This document shows positions 36,303 through 47,182 of a stretch of DNA of 64,000 nt, one piece after another. Position 1 is the stretch's first letter. Every line of letters starts with the position of its first letter. Both the position numbers and the translations under genes were made by a program. Below the pieces are notes generated by a model, which saw only the letters and a list, made by a program, of their open reading frames with translations, made no database searches and had not been told where the DNA came from. Source of the DNA: Candidatus Hydrogenedentota bacterium (GTDB lineage: Bacteria > Hydrogenedentota > Hydrogenedentia > Hydrogenedentales > CAILVY01); NCBI GenBank assembly GCA_029565395.1, contig JAKQOG010000279.1, positions 1-64,000 of the forward strand. The letters are read 5' to 3'.

Positions 36303-36659
36303 ATGAGAGATCATACGAAGTTACGGGCGTTTGAGTTGGCAGATGAACTTGTTTTGGAGATTTATACAGCTACAAAAGCTTTCCCGAAGGAGGAAATGTT
36401 TGGGCTTACTTCGCAATTGCGGCGTGCAGCATTATCCATTGCATCGAATATTGTGGAGGGTTGTGCAAGAACCTCTAGCGCGGATTTCTTGCATTTTTTG
36501 GACATGGCCTACGGCTCCGCACGCGAAGTGGAATATCAAGTCTCGGTCGCCTATCGACTTGGATATTTTTATGTCGAAATGTACAAGACTCTCAAATCCA
36601 AATGCGAAGAAACGGGAAAAGTACTCAATGGACTCATCCGCTCGCTACGCACGAAATAA
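36303..36659 (+). CDS. Four-helix-bundle protein (S23 / 23S rRNA intervening-sequence family)
   Basis: 118 aa from ATG 36303 (TTG 36270 gives 129 aa). It has the typical family signature: KLRAFELADELVLEIYTATKAFPKEE, TSQLRRAALSIASNIVEGCAR, DFLHFLDMAYGSAREVEYQVSVAYRLGY and a C-terminal helix. It is all-helical and basic. Family members are encoded in 23S rRNA intervening sequences, stand alone, or as accessory Avd proteins of diversity-generating retroelements. No rRNA gene, reverse transcriptase or variable-repeat protein lies here. The enclosing heptamer arrays make it distinctive. Confidence 0.9.
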   Translation: MRDHTKLRAFELADELVLEIYTATKAFPKEEMFGLTSQLRRAALSIASNIVEGCARTSSADFLHFLDMAYGSAREVEYQVSVAYRLGYFYVEMYKTLKSKCEETGKVLNGLIRSLRTK

Positions 36660-36692
36660 TAGGTTTTTTTTCACAAACTGCCTTTTCTTTCT

Positions 36693-36720
36693 ACAGACTA
36701 CAGACTACAGACTACAGACT
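36693..36720. repeat. Right heptamer array, four ACAGACT units
   Basis: Four exact tandem copies of ACAGACT, the reverse complement of the left array unit. The next gene's ATG is only eight bases beyond it, with no Shine-Dalgarno sequence between. Confidence 0.85.
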
Positions 36721-36728
36721 TTTTTCTT

Positions 36729-37208
36729 ATGATTCGCAAGGTTTTAGCAGTTTCGTTGATTGTGATGCTCGCCGCTCTGGTGGCTGTGGTTGCGCTTGTC
36801 AATTCTCAGGGGATATCGCGGGAGAAGTTACTTGCGCGGTGTCTGGAAAGTAAGCCGCAGTGGGAACGGTATCAGGAAGAGATCAAGGGGGAGATTGGCG
36901 CGCGATATGTGGCGGAGTGGACGGGCGAGGTGGTGTCCGTGAAACGCAATAAAGGGGAAGTATTGGCGGTGTTTCAATTGGATGGACCTTGGGTTTCATA
37001 TGGAATCCCCCTTCCCGTGTTGATGCGGGACCCCTTCGGAAATGACTATTGCAGTACGACCGCCACGTATTCTGGAAAGGAATGCACCTATCGTTTTGAG
37101 CTCGCCAAAGACACGGCAGACGCACCGTTGCCCTGGGTGGAGGTGCATTACCCCCACCAGGAAATCCGCCTGCCCTTGGATGAGGAAGGGCAGTGGAAGA
37201 AGCCATAA
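36729..37208 (+). CDS. Uncharacterised membrane-anchored or secreted protein
   Basis: 159 aa. One N-terminal hydrophobic helix (VLAVSLIVMLAALVAVVALV) could be a signal anchor. The rest looks like a soluble beta-rich domain (YVAEWTGEVVSVKRNKGEVLAVFQLD, YCSTTATYSGKECTYRFEL) that includes two cysteines. I recognise no family. No Shine-Dalgarno precedes the ATG because the heptamer array ends eight bases upstream; insertion of that array may have removed the original leader. Confidence 0.6.
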   Translation: MIRKVLAVSLIVMLAALVAVVALVNSQGISREKLLARCLESKPQWERYQEEIKGEIGARYVAEWTGEVVSVKRNKGEVLAVFQLDGPWVSYGIPLPVLMRDPFGNDYCSTTATYSGKECTYRFELAKDTADAPLPWVEVHYPHQEIRLPLDEEGQWKKP

Positions 37209-37282
37209 TCTCACGGGAGAAAGGCACAATGGCAGGCGGTTTACCGCATCACTGAATGTTTGGGAAAAGGTTGGGGAGTCAA

Positions 37283-38743
37283 TTATTCCACTGATTTGTT
37301 TGCCTCTTGCAGTTTCCAGCCACCGCCCAAAGCCTTATACAATGTCACCACTGTCAATAGTTCGTCGCATTTGCTTTGCGCAAGATTCAGTTCCGCCTCA
37401 AAGAGCTGCCGTTCGGAGTCAAGGACTTCAAGATAACTTGTCACACCGCCCTTGTAACGCAACTGGGCGAGTCGTGAGGCATCGCGCCAGGTTTCCATCA
37501 GGGATTCCATTTGTTTGCGCACTTCGTGAGCCTTCCTATGGGCAATCAAGGCATCAGAGACTTCGCGCAATGCCTGAAGAATTGTCTTTTGGTACGTAAG
37601 CAGACACTCCTCGCGCCGGGCTTTGGCGGTGCGCAGGCCCGCCAACAATTTTCCCGCATTGAATAGCGGCCATGCCGCTGATGGCGCAATAGAGGCGGTA
37701 CCCGCGGGACCATTGAAGACGCCGGCCATGGCCGGGGATACCGTCCCAAGCGCGGCGGTCAGGGAAATCTTGGGGAAGAATGCGGCGCGGGCCTCGCCGA
37801 TGTTGGCGTTGGCGGCGATAAGGGACTGTTCGGCGGCACGAATATCCGGACGTCTCTCGAGGAGTTCCGAGGGGAGACCGGCGGGCACGTCGAACGAAAT
37901 CTGCTGCTGTTCAAGTGATTTTCCACGCGGAATGCTTGTGGGCGCCGAACCGATCAGGATGGAAATCTGGTTTTCATATTGTGCGATTTTTCCTTCCAGC
38001 ATGGGGATTTTCACCGCAGCCGATGTTACGAGGGCTTCGGACTGGTCCACATCGAGTTTCGATGCGACACCATGTTCTTTGCGCGCCTGAACGAGACGCA
38101 ACGACTTTTTGCGTGATTCCAGAGTGTTTTGGGCGATGCTCAGTTCGAGGTCGCTTTCGATCAGGCCTAAATAGGCTTGCGCGATGCCGGTAACCACGGA
38201 CTGGATTACCGCCTGCCGTCCTGCTTCCGTTTCCAGCAGTTGTGCGCGCGCAGCCTTTCTAGCACTTAGCACGCGCCCCCAAAAATCCAACTCCCATGCG
38301 AGATTGAGCCCTGTCGTGAAGCTTTCGGAACCTGCCGAAGGATCACGGGCGGCGTTCAGCAGGCCTGGCTTGGGTTCAAGTGGTGTGGAACCGATCTGAA
38401 AGACTTCAGTCTTGCGTTCCTGTGCATTCGCGGTAAGTGAGGGAAATAGCCCGGCTTGCGCGATGGTTATTTGCGCGTGCGCCTGAATAACCCGCTGCGC
38501 GGCGATACGGATGTCGTAATTATTTTCAATGCCCTGGTGAATAAGTTTCTGTAATTCTTCGTCATTGAACAATCCCCACCATCCAAGATCCCCAAAGGAC
38601 TCCCCGGCTTGCGTGGCAGTTGATGCATCTGCAGAGGTCACATCGCGATAGGTGTTTGGGATTGCATTTTCGGGGCGTTTATAATGTGGGGCCATCGTGC
38701 AGCCCGAAACCAGGAGTGCCAGTAATAAAGCAATAGTTCTCAT
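37283..38743 (-). CDS. RND efflux outer-membrane channel lipoprotein (OprM/NodT family)
   Basis: 486 aa. The N-terminus [19 protein letters not shown] has a clear lipobox (VSGC). The TolC/OprM fold is shown by two OEP halves: [68 protein letters not shown] and [24 protein letters not shown]. It forms the outer-membrane exit of a tripartite pump. Its ATG overlaps the permease stop (38740-38743), and the whole operon is on the minus strand. Confidence 0.95.
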   Translation of the reverse strand: MRTIALLLALLVSGCTMAPHYKRPENAIPNTYRDVTSADASTATQAGESFGDLGWWGLFNDEELQKLIHQGIENNYDIRIAAQRVIQAHAQITIAQAGLFPSLTANAQERKTEVFQIGSTPLEPKPGLLNAARDPSAGSESFTTGLNLAWELDFWGRVLSARKAARAQLLETEAGRQAVIQSVVTGIAQAYLGLIESDLELSIAQNTLESRKKSLRLVQARKEHGVASKLDVDQSEALVTSAAVKIPMLEGKIAQYENQISILIGSAPTSIPRGKSLEQQQISFDVPAGLPSELLERRPDIRAAEQSLIAANANIGEARAAFFPKISLTAALGTVSPAMAGVFNGPAGTASIAPSAAWPLFNAGKLLAGLRTAKARREECLLTYQKTILQALREVSDALIAHRKAHEVRKQMESLMETWRDASRLAQLRYKGGVTSYLEVLDSERQLFEAELNLAQSKCDELLTVVTLYKALGGGWKLQEANKSVE

Positions 38744-41700
38744 GCCTGTTCCCCCGTGGTTCCGGACGCTGCATGTTCATTCGTGGCCGCGCTGGCGGCG
38801 GGGGGAGGAGGTTCCTCAACTGTCTTGCCGCCTGGCCGCCCTGAAAACAACTTGGAAATGAATACATAGAGCACCGGAATAAAGAAGACGCCCAGGGTGG
38901 TTGCGGTCAGCATGCCACCCATTACGGCAGTGCCCAGGGACCAACGCGAGCGAGCGCCGGCGCCCGTGGCGATCACGAGGGGAACGACGCCAAGGATGAA
39001 CGCAAATGACGTCATGAGAATCGGGCGGAAACGCAATTGGGCCGATTCCATCGCAGCATCTATATAGGAAAGACCGCTTTTCTCGTGTTTTTCCTTGGCA
39101 AACTCGACAATCAGGATGGCGTTTTTAGCCGCAAGACCTATCAGCATGATGAGGCCCACCTGCACATAGATATCGTTGGTCAATCCTCGCAGCCATACGG
39201 AGAAGAATGCGCCAAACACACCCAGTGGAATACCCAGCAGGACACTGAGTGGAATGCTCCAGCTTTCATACTGCGCGGATAGCAGCAGAAACACCAGCAG
39301 CAACGCCAGAACGAAGATAAGCGCTTGGGCGCTTCCCGCGGCTTTTTCCTGGAAGGCGGTGCCGGTCCAGGAGAAGGTATACCCTTCCGGCAGTGCGGTT
39401 TTGGCGATTTCCTCCATCACGGCGATGGCCTGGCCAGAACTGTATCCGGCCGCAGGCGATCCACTGATTTCCGCGGATCTCAATACATTGTACCGCTGGA
39501 TAATGTCCGGTCCGGTTGTGGATCCTATTTTTGTGAGCGTGGAAAGGGGCACCATTTGGTTTTTGCTGTTGCGCACATAGATTTGCCCGATACTGTCAGG
39601 GGTCAGCCGGAATTCGGGCTCGGCTTGCAGCATGACCCGGAAAGCGCGCCCGAAACGGTTGAAATCGTTGACGACCAGTCCTCCGAGATAGGTTTGAAGG
39701 CCGTTAAACACGTCGTTGAGCGCGATCCCAAGCGATTTTACCTTGTCGCGATCGATGTCCACCTTGACTTGAGGCACCGACGTGCGAAAGCTGCTGTTAA
39801 GCCCCGTCAATTCCGGACGCTTGCTTGCCTCCTGCAAGAAATTCGACGCCACCGCCGCCAATTCGTCGGCGCTGCGCCCGGATCGGTCCTGAATCTCGAA
39901 CTGGAAACCGCCCGCGTTGCCGAGACCCGGGATAGGCGGCGGAATAAAACAGATCGACATCGCTTCGGGATATTTATTGAATTCCTGCTGTATTTTCATG
40001 GCGATGGGTTTAAGCTGGGTCGCCCATGTTCTTCGTTCATCCCAGGGTTTCAGCGTGATGATCAGGCTGGCATTGTTCGACGTATAGGCATTGGTCAGCA
40101 GGCTGAGCCCACCCATGGTCACCACACTGTCCACCCCTTCGACCCCGCGCACGAATTCCTCGGCCTTTCGCATGACCGCATCCATGCGTTCCATGGAGGC
40201 TCCGTCAGGCAGGATAAAAGCGGCAAAGAAATATCCCTGATCTTCGCTGGGCACGAAACCGGTGGGGAGCTTTTCGAGCAGCGTCCACACACCGCCGATA
40301 ATCACCAGCAGTACAATCATGACACGCACGGTGCGCCGCACCAGAAAACCCAGCAGCCCGGTATAGCCCCGTGTGGTCTTTCCAAAAACCCAGTTGAATC
40401 CACGCAGAAAAGCGCCGATGGGCCCCCGCATTTCCCGGCGCGGACGAAGGATCATCACGCACAAGGCGGGAGTCAGTGTAAGCGCCACCAGCGCGGATAA
40501 CAACACGGATATCGACAGGGTCAACGCGAACTGACGATACAATTGCCCGGTAATGCCCCCCATGAACGCCACGGGTACGAATACCGCCGTCAGAACCAGG
40601 GCAATGGCCACCACGGGCCCCGATACCTCGGACATGGCCTTTTCCGTGGCCTGGAATGGAGTGAGCCCCCGGGCGATATGGTGCTCCACTGCCTCCACCA
40701 CCACAATGGCGTCGTCCACCACGATCCCGATGGCAAGCACCATGCCGAACATGGTCAATGTATTGATAGAGAAACCAAGCGGAACGAAGAACGCAAAGGT
40801 GCCGATCAGCGAAACAGGTACCGCCAGCATGGGAATAAATGTCGCCCGGAAATTGCCGAGAAACACAAACACCACAATCAGCACCAATACGATGGCCTCG
40901 AAGAGCGTATGCAGCACTTCCTCAATCGAAGCCGTAATGAACTTTGTGTTGTCCATGCTGACGTCATATTTCAAGCCTTCGGGAAAAGAGGCGGACAATT
41001 CTTCCATGATTGCGCGCACGTTTTTGGCGGTGTTCAGCGCGTTCGCGCCCGGAAGCTGATAGATGATCATCAGGGTTGCGGGCACGCCATTCAGACGGCC
41101 GAAGGAATTGTAGGTCAGCGCGCCCAATTCAGAACGGGCCACGTCTTTCATCCGCAGAATGGACCCGTCCGGCAACGTGCGCAAGATCAGGTTGTCATAT
41201 TCTTCTGTCTGTGAAAGCCGCCCCTGAACATTCACCGTGTATTGAAAATCGACCCCCGCCTTTGCGGGCGGCTGACCGACCTGGCCCGCAGGAGCCTGTA
41301 CGTTCTGATCACGGATGGCCGCCGCGATATCGCTCGCGGTGAGCCCCATCTTCGCGAGCTTGTCCGGACGCAGCCAAAGCCGCATCGAGTAATCCTGCTG
41401 TCCGACGATGAAGGTATCGCCGACCCCCTGCACGCGGGTAAGGCTATCCACCAGATTGAGCGTTGCGTAGTTGCTGATAAAAAGGCTGTCATAGGTTTTA
41501 TTTGGTGAATACAGGGATAGAACCATCAACATGTCCGATGATTTCTTCTTCACCGTGATGCCGTAATTCTTCACCTCCGAAGGAAGGTTTCCCTCCGCCT
41601 TTTTTACACGGTTCTGCACGTCCACCGCTGCAATGTCGAGATTCGTCCCCACTTCAAAGGTGCACGTGAGCGTGTATCGGCCGTCCGCCGAACTGCGCGA

Positions 41701-41940
41701 AGACATGTAGATCATCCCCGCGGCTCCGTTCACCTCCTTCTCGATGGGGGTGGCTACCGACTGCTCCACCACCGAGGCGCTCGCGCCCGTATAGGTGGTT
41801 TCAACCGAGACGGTGGGAGGCGTGATCGAAGGAAACTGGGCTATGGGGAGTGTCACTATGGACAATCCGCCCATGAGCAGAATTACAAGCGATATGACTA
41901 CCGCAAAAACGCGGCGGCGGATAAAGAAGTGGGAAAACAT
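38740..41940 (-). CDS. RND multidrug efflux permease (HAE1/AcrB family)
   Basis: 1066 aa with 12 membrane helices in two repeats. Signatures include [24 protein letters not shown] and the proton-relay acids in [47 protein letters not shown] and, in the second half, [18 protein letters not shown] are also present. It exports hydrophobic compounds by proton antiport. It starts three bases after the adaptor stop, completing the order adaptor, permease, outer-membrane channel. Confidence 0.97.
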   Translation of the reverse strand: MFSHFFIRRRVFAVVISLVILLMGGLSIVTLPIAQFPSITPPTVSVETTYTGASASVVEQSVATPIEKEVNGAAGMIYMSSRSSADGRYTLTCTFEVGTNLDIAAVDVQNRVKKAEGNLPSEVKNYGITVKKKSSDMLMVLSLYSPNKTYDSLFISNYATLNLVDSLTRVQGVGDTFIVGQQDYSMRLWLRPDKLAKMGLTASDIAAAIRDQNVQAPAGQVGQPPAKAGVDFQYTVNVQGRLSQTEEYDNLILRTLPDGSILRMKDVARSELGALTYNSFGRLNGVPATLMIIYQLPGANALNTAKNVRAIMEELSASFPEGLKYDVSMDNTKFITASIEEVLHTLFEAIVLVLIVVFVFLGNFRATFIPMLAVPVSLIGTFAFFVPLGFSINTLTMFGMVLAIGIVVDDAIVVVEAVEHHIARGLTPFQATEKAMSEVSGPVVAIALVLTAVFVPVAFMGGITGQLYRQFALTLSISVLLSALVALTLTPALCVMILRPRREMRGPIGAFLRGFNWVFGKTTRGYTGLLGFLVRRTVRVMIVLLVIIGGVWTLLEKLPTGFVPSEDQGYFFAAFILPDGASMERMDAVMRKAEEFVRGVEGVDSVVTMGGLSLLTNAYTSNNASLIITLKPWDERRTWATQLKPIAMKIQQEFNKYPEAMSICFIPPPIPGLGNAGGFQFEIQDRSGRSADELAAVASNFLQEASKRPELTGLNSSFRTSVPQVKVDIDRDKVKSLGIALNDVFNGLQTYLGGLVVNDFNRFGRAFRVMLQAEPEFRLTPDSIGQIYVRNSKNQMVPLSTLTKIGSTTGPDIIQRYNVLRSAEISGSPAAGYSSGQAIAVMEEIAKTALPEGYTFSWTGTAFQEKAAGSAQALIFVLALLLVFLLLSAQYESWSIPLSVLLGIPLGVFGAFFSVWLRGLTNDIYVQVGLIMLIGLAAKNAILIVEFAKEKHEKSGLSYIDAAMESAQLRFRPILMTSFAFILGVVPLVIATGAGARSRWSLGTAVMGGMLTATTLGVFFIPVLYVFISKLFSGRPGGKTVEEPPPPAASAATNEHAASGTTGEQA

Positions 41941-41943
41941 GCG

Positions 41944-43263
41944 CTACTTCCTTTCCTCCGCGACCGGCGCGGCGGGTGTTACCGGCTTGCCCGGCCGTGC
42001 CTTCTGCTGCCCTTCGACAATTACCCGATCCCCCGCCTGCAATCCTTCCTGCACGACGAAATACTTTTCAAAGCGGTCACCGAGGACAATGGTCCGGACG
42101 GCGGCTAAATTGTCCGGACCGGCAACCATTACGGTCTTGGCGCCCTGCATCTCAATTACGGCACGCTGTGGGACCAGCAGTGCATTCTCAATCTTCCGCA
42201 CCTCCACGCGCACCCGCGCGAACAATCCCGGGCGCAACAATCCATCCGGATTGGAGAATGAAGCGCCGATGGGAATGGTTGCTGTAGTCGGATCTAAACC
42301 GCGTTCGAACATCACCACAGTACCCTTGTGCGGATATATGCTCCCATCCGCGAGAACCAGTTCAAGACGGATGGGTTCCTGCTTGTTGGCGATCTCTTCA
42401 CGTTTCTTCATTAACATCAGGTAGTCTGCTTCACTGATGCTGAAATCCACCCGCATGGGATCCGTCGTGGATACGGTTGCCAATAAGGTGGGTTCGCCCC
42501 GGCCCACCAGATTGCCCACTGAAACTTGCTGACGTCCAATTATCCCGTCAATGGGGGATTTGATGGTGGTGTAAGAGAGATCCAACTCTGCCTTGGCCAC
42601 CGCCGCCTTGCCGGATTCCACCGCTGCTTGCGCTTGCTCAATGGATACCCGCTGACTGAGTTCAACGTTTTCCCGGTTTGCGCGGGCTGCTTCCAAATCT
42701 GCCTGCGAGACCTTCTGCTTTGCGATGGCGCTGTCCAGGTCCTGCTGGGGAACCGCCTCATCGCGCACCAACGGTTCTACACGCGCCACGTCCTGATCGG
42801 CCTTAAGCAGGGAGGCTTCCGTCTGCTTAATCTGTGATTCCGCTGCCTTTATGGAAACCTGGTTCTGCGCCAGCTTCAAATCCGCGCACGCCTTGGCCAA
42901 CTGTGCCTTCGCGTTCTGCAAATTTGCCTCGTAAAGCGCCGGGTTTATCCTGAACAGGATCTGGTCCTTGGTGACCAGCTTACCCTCCTCAAAAGAGGCC
43001 TCGATGAGAATTCCTTCTATCCTCGCCCGTATTTCCACCGTTTGGTCCGCGATGGTCCGCGCAACAAATTCAGAGGGAATGCTTATTGTTCGGGGCTGCA
43101 CCTCTTCGATTACCACGGCGGGTGGCTGCCCCGCCTGGTTTTGCACATTGTTTGCGGCACTTGACCCCGGTTTGCCCATACAGGAAAAGGCCGAAATAAT
43201 AAAAAACATCAACACCATGGCGGGCGTATACCGCGAAATAGAAACAATAACAAACCGCATCAT
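41944..43263 (-). CDS. RND efflux periplasmic adaptor (AcrA/MexA family)
   Basis: 439 aa lipoprotein: a hydrophobic segment ends in AFSCMG. The membrane-fusion fold is visible as IRARIEGILIEASFEEGKLVTKDQILFRI (lipoyl half), a long coiled-coil hairpin (about 115-220) and LSYTTIKSPIDGIIGRQQVSVGNLVGRGEPTLLATVS. GGGAGGG lies before the ATG-ATG start (GGGAGGG on the minus strand at about 43272-43278). It is the first gene of the pump operon; no local TetR or MarR regulator is visible. Confidence 0.95.
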   Translation of the reverse strand: MMRFVIVSISRYTPAMVLMFFIISAFSCMGKPGSSAANNVQNQAGQPPAVVIEEVQPRTISIPSEFVARTIADQTVEIRARIEGILIEASFEEGKLVTKDQILFRINPALYEANLQNAKAQLAKACADLKLAQNQVSIKAAESQIKQTEASLLKADQDVARVEPLVRDEAVPQQDLDSAIAKQKVSQADLEAARANRENVELSQRVSIEQAQAAVESGKAAVAKAELDLSYTTIKSPIDGIIGRQQVSVGNLVGRGEPTLLATVSTTDPMRVDFSISEADYLMLMKKREEIANKQEPIRLELVLADGSIYPHKGTVVMFERGLDPTTATIPIGASFSNPDGLLRPGLFARVRVEVRKIENALLVPQRAVIEMQGAKTVMVAGPDNLAAVRTIVLGDRFEKYFVVQEGLQAGDRVIVEGQQKARPGKPVTPAAPVAEERK

Positions 43264-43451
43264 ATAGATCAGCCCTCCCGAAATTGAACGAAATTATAAA
43301 ACTTATTCTACCGTATTGGTCAATTCTGGATCTACCCATTCAATTTTTCGGCGCGAAGCTATTTAATGCACAGATTGTTTTTCTCGAAATTCCAGGGATA
43401 GTACCCGCACTACCCTTTCGTTTTTAATAATACCATGGCGATTTTGAGACC

Positions 43452-44528
43452 TCATTTAGATCCAAACCAGTCGGTACCGATGCGGGCGACATGAAGACCG
43501 TCGCGTTGGTGGTAGCTGATAAGGGCAAGATTTTCCACAAACAGGAGGCTGGGATAGCCGTAGTCGTCTTCGGGGTCGCCTTGGATGATGCGTTCGTTTT
43601 CCCAAGTGTTGCCGTCGTCTTTTGAAATAACGGAGACGAAGGGAGTGCGGCGATACGGACCTTCCTTGGGGCCTTGGGAACTGCGCAGGAGCAGCAGGTC
43701 ATTGGTGGCGGGAATACGCTTTATATTCAATGCGGAGCTATTGGGGGGCAGCGAAAGTTCTTTAACGGCCTCACCCTCCGACCAGGTTTTGCCTTGGTCA
43801 GCGGAGTAGGATTTTGCAACGTAACCGCTGTAGGTGCGCATAAGCATGAGGAGGCGTCCGTCTTTCAATTCAACTACATGTGGTTCCTGGGTTTCCACAG
43901 GAAGCATTTTTACCATGTTGTCGCTTTCGTGCCAGCTATAGCCGTTGTCGTCGGAATACCAGGTATAACTAACGTACCCGGCATGGTCATTGGTGGTGGT
44001 GGCAAAGGAAAATTCCACGGGGGCGATGATGCGTCCCGATGAGAGTTGTACCAGTTTGTCATTGTGCATGATGTGGTAGCCGGGTTTGGGCGTGACTATG
44101 AGTTGGTCGCCCCAGGTTTTTCCATCATCGGCGGACCGGCGGTAATAATTGTGGCCAAAGAGGGGATTGCTTCCTGAAACGTAGATATAAGATAGCAGCA
44201 ATTGCCCATTCGAAAGGCGCAGAAGGCTGGGATGACAATAACGGCCTTGGCCAGCAGGTTGAGGGGTAGCGATTAACGTGGACTCTTCCGTCCAGGTTTT
44301 GCCCAAGTCGGAGGAATACCGGGCGGCAATGGCACCCGTATCTTGTCCCTCGACAGTCATGCCGGAATAAGTCAGAAGGAGGCGGCCATCCTGCAGTTGA
44401 ACCATGCTTCCCGGCATGCCTCGATAGCCATACTCATGTTGCGGTAAGGGCACAACGTGGATATCCTCAAACAAAGGGGCGGTTTGGGCGGGGAGGAAGG
44501 CGAACAGGGCAATAATCAGGGCGGTCAT
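43452..44528 (-). CDS. Secreted sialidase-like protein with BNR repeats
   Basis: 358 aa with a signal peptide (MTALIIALFAFLPAQTA). At least four Asp-box/BNR motifs are readable: SSDLGKTWTEE, SADDGKTWGDQ, SDDNGYSWHES, SADQGKTWSEG and SKDDGNTWENE. The fold should be a six-bladed propeller like bacterial exo-alpha-sialidases. RIP and the active-site Arg triad are not obvious; GYRGMPGSMVQL near the N-terminus may hold the first Arg. It may act on sialic acid or another acidic sugar. The family also includes non-catalytic members. Confidence 0.85.
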   Translation of the reverse strand: MTALIIALFAFLPAQTAPLFEDIHVVPLPQHEYGYRGMPGSMVQLQDGRLLLTYSGMTVEGQDTGAIAARYSSDLGKTWTEESTLIATPQPAGQGRYCHPSLLRLSNGQLLLSYIYVSGSNPLFGHNYYRRSADDGKTWGDQLIVTPKPGYHIMHNDKLVQLSSGRIIAPVEFSFATTTNDHAGYVSYTWYSDDNGYSWHESDNMVKMLPVETQEPHVVELKDGRLLMLMRTYSGYVAKSYSADQGKTWSEGEAVKELSLPPNSSALNIKRIPATNDLLLLRSSQGPKEGPYRRTPFVSVISKDDGNTWENERIIQGDPEDDYGYPSLLFVENLALISYHQRDGLHVARIGTDWFGSK

Positions 44529-44704
44529 GGAATTGATTCCTCTTTGGTTAATCCGATGATCGGGTTGGCCCGACTAAATTAGACATATATTTTTCATTGT
44601 TCCGATGATCATGGCAGAGTCCTGCTCCATCTGTTAATACTGTAAGCAAACATGCCGCATTCTTCAAGCATGTTACTGGGAATGATGTTCACAGCCGGAT
44701 TGTT

Positions 44705-44733
44705 TTGACGGTAAGGAGATGAACCACTATAAT
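44705..44733 (+). promoter_or_regulatory. Promoter of leuA
   Basis: TTGACG (44705-44710), 17-base spacer, TATAAT (44728-44733). This is a near-consensus sigma-70 promoter. The transcript would start about 44740, just within a short ACGGG/CCCGT hairpin, and reach ATG 44801. No leucine-rich leader peptide is evident in the roughly 60-base leader. Confidence 0.75.
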
Positions 44734-44800
44734 ACGGGAAAATCCCCGTGAAGCAGTTTTCGCGTGGAGTCTATCTTGTCGATTACAGGAGCAGTGAAAC

Positions 44801-46339
44801 ATGGCGACGATGATTGAAATCTTTGACACGACGTTGCGCGACGGCGAGCAATCGCCCGGCGCCAGTATGGATGAACATGAAAAAATCCAATTGGCTTTGC
44901 AACTCGAACGACTCGGGGTGGATATCATCGAAGCTGGTTTCCCAATTGCCTCTAAACAGGAATTTGAAGCGGTGCGCAAGGTCGCGGAAACTATAAAAAC
45001 TTCGCGCGTCGCCGCGCTGGCGCGGGCTGTGCCGGGCGATATCGAGCGCGCCGCAAGCGCCTTGAAATCCGCCGCCAAGCCGGTATTGCATACCTTCATC
45101 GCCACCTCAGACATCCATTTAGAGCATAAACTCCGCATGACGCGTCCGCAGGTGTTGGAAGCGGCGGACAACGCGGTACGTCTGGCGAAAAGCCTGGTGC
45201 CGCGCGTGGAATTCTCCGCGGAAGACGCCACCCGCTCGGATTGGGAGTACCTGGTGGAAGTCACGAAAGTGGCCATTGCGGCCGGGGCGGACGTAATCAA
45301 TCTTCCGGACACCGTGGGGTTCACCACGCCAACTGAAATCCGGGATATGTTCCGATACGTGATTAGCCATGTGCCCGATTCAGGCAAGGTGGTGTTTTCC
45401 TCGCACAATCACAATGATTTGGGCTTGGCGGTGTCAAATGCTCTGGCCGCGCTGGAAGGCGGCGCGCGCCAGATTGAATGCACCATCAATGGCATCGGCG
45501 AACGCGCGGGCAATACCTCCCTGGAAGAAGTCGTCATGGCCATGCGCACCCGCAACGACATCTATACCTTTGATTGCGGCATTCAATCCCGTGAGATTGT
45601 GCCGTCAAGCACGCTGCTCAGTAAAATTACCGGTCTGGCCATACCCTATAACAAGCCCATTGTGGGGAGGAACGCCTTTGCCCACGAGTCGGGCATTCAC
45701 CAGCACGGCATGATCGCCAATGCCAAAACCTACGAAATCATGACCCCGGAATCGGTGGGCCGAAACCGCAGCGATCTTGTATTGGGCAAACATTCCGGAC
45801 GTGCAGGTCTCGCCAAACGCAGCGCGGAATTGGGCTACCAAATGGATGAACAGCAACTGAACAAGTTATACGACAAGTTCATCGACTTGGCGGATAAGAA
45901 GAAAGAGGTTTATGACGACGATTTACGCATGCTGATCGTGAGCCAGAACAAAGAAGACTTCGAGATCTTCCATCTCAAAGAGGTGGATACCTTCGGCCAT
46001 AATCCCGCCAAGGCCATTATCAAACTGGTGAAAGGCGATGAAACCTTGACGGATTCCGCCACCGGCGATGGGCCGGTCCACGCCGCCTGTGTGGCCATAG
46101 ACCGCATTGCCGAGGTGTCCGGCCAGTTAGAGACCTTCGAGATTCGCGCCACCACGCCCGGAAAGGAAGCGCTCGGCGAGGCCTACGTCACCGTGAACTT
46201 CAGCGGCAAACACATGAAAGGCAAGGGCGCCAGCACGAGCATTATCGAAGCCGCGGTATTGGCGTATCTGGACGCCGTCAACAAATACCTCGCGTATCAG
46301 GAAAGCACCGACGACGGCATCGCCGCACCGGTGATGTGA
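44801..46339 (+). CDS. leuA: 2-isopropylmalate synthase
   Basis: 512 aa, first committed enzyme of leucine synthesis, condensing acetyl-CoA with 2-oxoisovalerate. The HMGL-like barrel starts [19 protein letters not shown], with the metal-binding HxH in [19 protein letters not shown] and [15 protein letters not shown]. The C-terminal LeuA allosteric domain (about 400-510) contains [25 protein letters not shown] and [24 protein letters not shown], so leucine feedback is expected. Length fits the bacterial enzyme. No other leu gene lies in the window. Confidence 0.96.
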   Translation: MATMIEIFDTTLRDGEQSPGASMDEHEKIQLALQLERLGVDIIEAGFPIASKQEFEAVRKVAETIKTSRVAALARAVPGDIERAASALKSAAKPVLHTFIATSDIHLEHKLRMTRPQVLEAADNAVRLAKSLVPRVEFSAEDATRSDWEYLVEVTKVAIAAGADVINLPDTVGFTTPTEIRDMFRYVISHVPDSGKVVFSSHNHNDLGLAVSNALAALEGGARQIECTINGIGERAGNTSLEEVVMAMRTRNDIYTFDCGIQSREIVPSSTLLSKITGLAIPYNKPIVGRNAFAHESGIHQHGMIANAKTYEIMTPESVGRNRSDLVLGKHSGRAGLAKRSAELGYQMDEQQLNKLYDKFIDLADKKKEVYDDDLRMLIVSQNKEDFEIFHLKEVDTFGHNPAKAIIKLVKGDETLTDSATGDGPVHAACVAIDRIAEVSGQLETFEIRATTPGKEALGEAYVTVNFSGKHMKGKGASTSIIEAAVLAYLDAVNKYLAYQESTDDGIAAPVM

Positions 46340-46459
46340 GAGACTTGAGGCTTGAGGCGTCAGACCGGTACACAGTATGTTTCGCAAATATGATTTTACG
46401 TCAGCACAACGTGTAAAATTGGCTAGAGTCGTGAAAAACTGGAATGAAACGGATGGCGT

Positions 46460-46786
46460 ATGGCCAGGATTGTGGATGAAACAGTGATACAGGAGGCGGC
46501 GGACTGTTTACTCAAAGCCGCACCAGGTTCTACTATTATCTTATTCGGTTCGTGGGCGCGTGGGGACTCCAAACCCGATTCTGATGCAGATTTTCTTGTA
46601 ATAGAACCAGAAGTCAATGCACGGCGCGATGAAATGGTGCGGCTGCTTGATGTACTGCGCCCTTTGCGAATTCCTGTAGATGTTGTTGTCGCGAGCGTGG
46701 ACGTATTTAACAAGTGGTCTACTATTCCCGGCACCATTTATCATGAAGCAAAGCAGCAGGGGAGAGTGCTTCATGCCACCCAATGA
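46460..46786 (+). CDS. MNT-type nucleotidyltransferase (MntA-like)
   Basis: 108 aa. The minimal nucleotidyltransferase motif is complete: LFGSWARGDSKPDSDADFLVIE gives GSxARG and the SDxD pair, with a third acid in DVVVAS. Such proteins pair with HEPN domains in MntA-HepT systems, where the MNT protein AMPylates its partner. The next gene overlaps by 14 bases and is the HEPN partner, which is interrupted by a stop codon. Confidence 0.9.
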   Translation: MARIVDETVIQEAADCLLKAAPGSTIILFGSWARGDSKPDSDADFLVIEPEVNARRDEMVRLLDVLRPLRIPVDVVVASVDVFNKWSTIPGTIYHEAKQQGRVLHATQ

Positions 46787-47162
46787 AATGGCGCTCTTGT
46801 TATTGCGAAAAGCCGCTCAAGATGAGTTTACAGTGCGCAAATTGATAGATGATCCAGAATCGCCGGATGAGATAATTGGTTTTCACGCCCAACAAACCGT
46901 TGAGAAGTTATTGAAAGCTTTTTTGGGTGCATCGTGTATTCCATATCGAAAAACCCACAGTCTGCTTGAGTTAATTGACGTAATTTTGGATCATGGCTTT
47001 CCCCTGCCGAAAGAGTTCGAAGTGGTTCGAGTTTAAACACCTTTCGCCGTTGAATTTCGATATGACGAGTTTTTACCCGATGCGGGCAGTACTCTTGACC
47101 GGAAAACCGTGTTACAGTATATAGAACAGGTCCGAAAATGGGTTGAATCGCAATTGTCCTGA
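46773..47162 (+). pseudogene. HEPN-domain partner interrupted by in-frame TAA
   Basis: From ATG 46773 (preceded by AGGGGAGAG) the frame reads 87 aa to TAA 47034-47036 (ending KEFEVVRV). The same frame continues with TPFAVEFRYDEFLPDAGSTL and RKTVLQYIEQVRKWVESQLS to TGA 47160-47162, which is the normal C-terminal helix of HEPN proteins. One base change (TTA Leu to TAA) would explain it. HEPN signatures FHAQQTVEKLLKAFL and YRKTHSLLELI, with the RxxH catalytic pair, are intact in the first part. It is a broken gene, a readthrough gene or a sequencing error. Confidence 0.75.
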
Positions 47163-47182
47163 AGGTTAGGCATTGCGAAATC

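Larger units (their letters stand above)
36172..36720. mobile_element. Candidate small element: S23/IVP gene between inverted heptamer arrays
   Basis: The left array (AGTCTGT)6 and the right array (ACAGACT)4 at 36693-36720 are reverse complements and enclose a single gene and nothing else. Similar arrangements of this heptamer near four-helix-bundle genes are something I recall from other environmental genomes. No transposase or reverse transcriptase is present, so whether this is mobile is inference. Confidence 0.45.

Noticed and set aside
36172-36659. Diversity-generating retroelement (Avd-like protein)
   Set aside because: No reverse transcriptase or template/variable repeat is present near the S23-family gene.
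36172-36720. CRISPR array
   Set aside because: The units are seven bases with no spacers; there are no cas genes.
39325-40500. 391-aa plus-strand open frame
   Set aside because: Antisense to the RND permease, no motifs.
44689-45408. 239-aa minus-strand frame over the leuA start
   Set aside because: Opposite leuA and its near-consensus promoter; Ser/Arg-rich composition typical of antisense translation.
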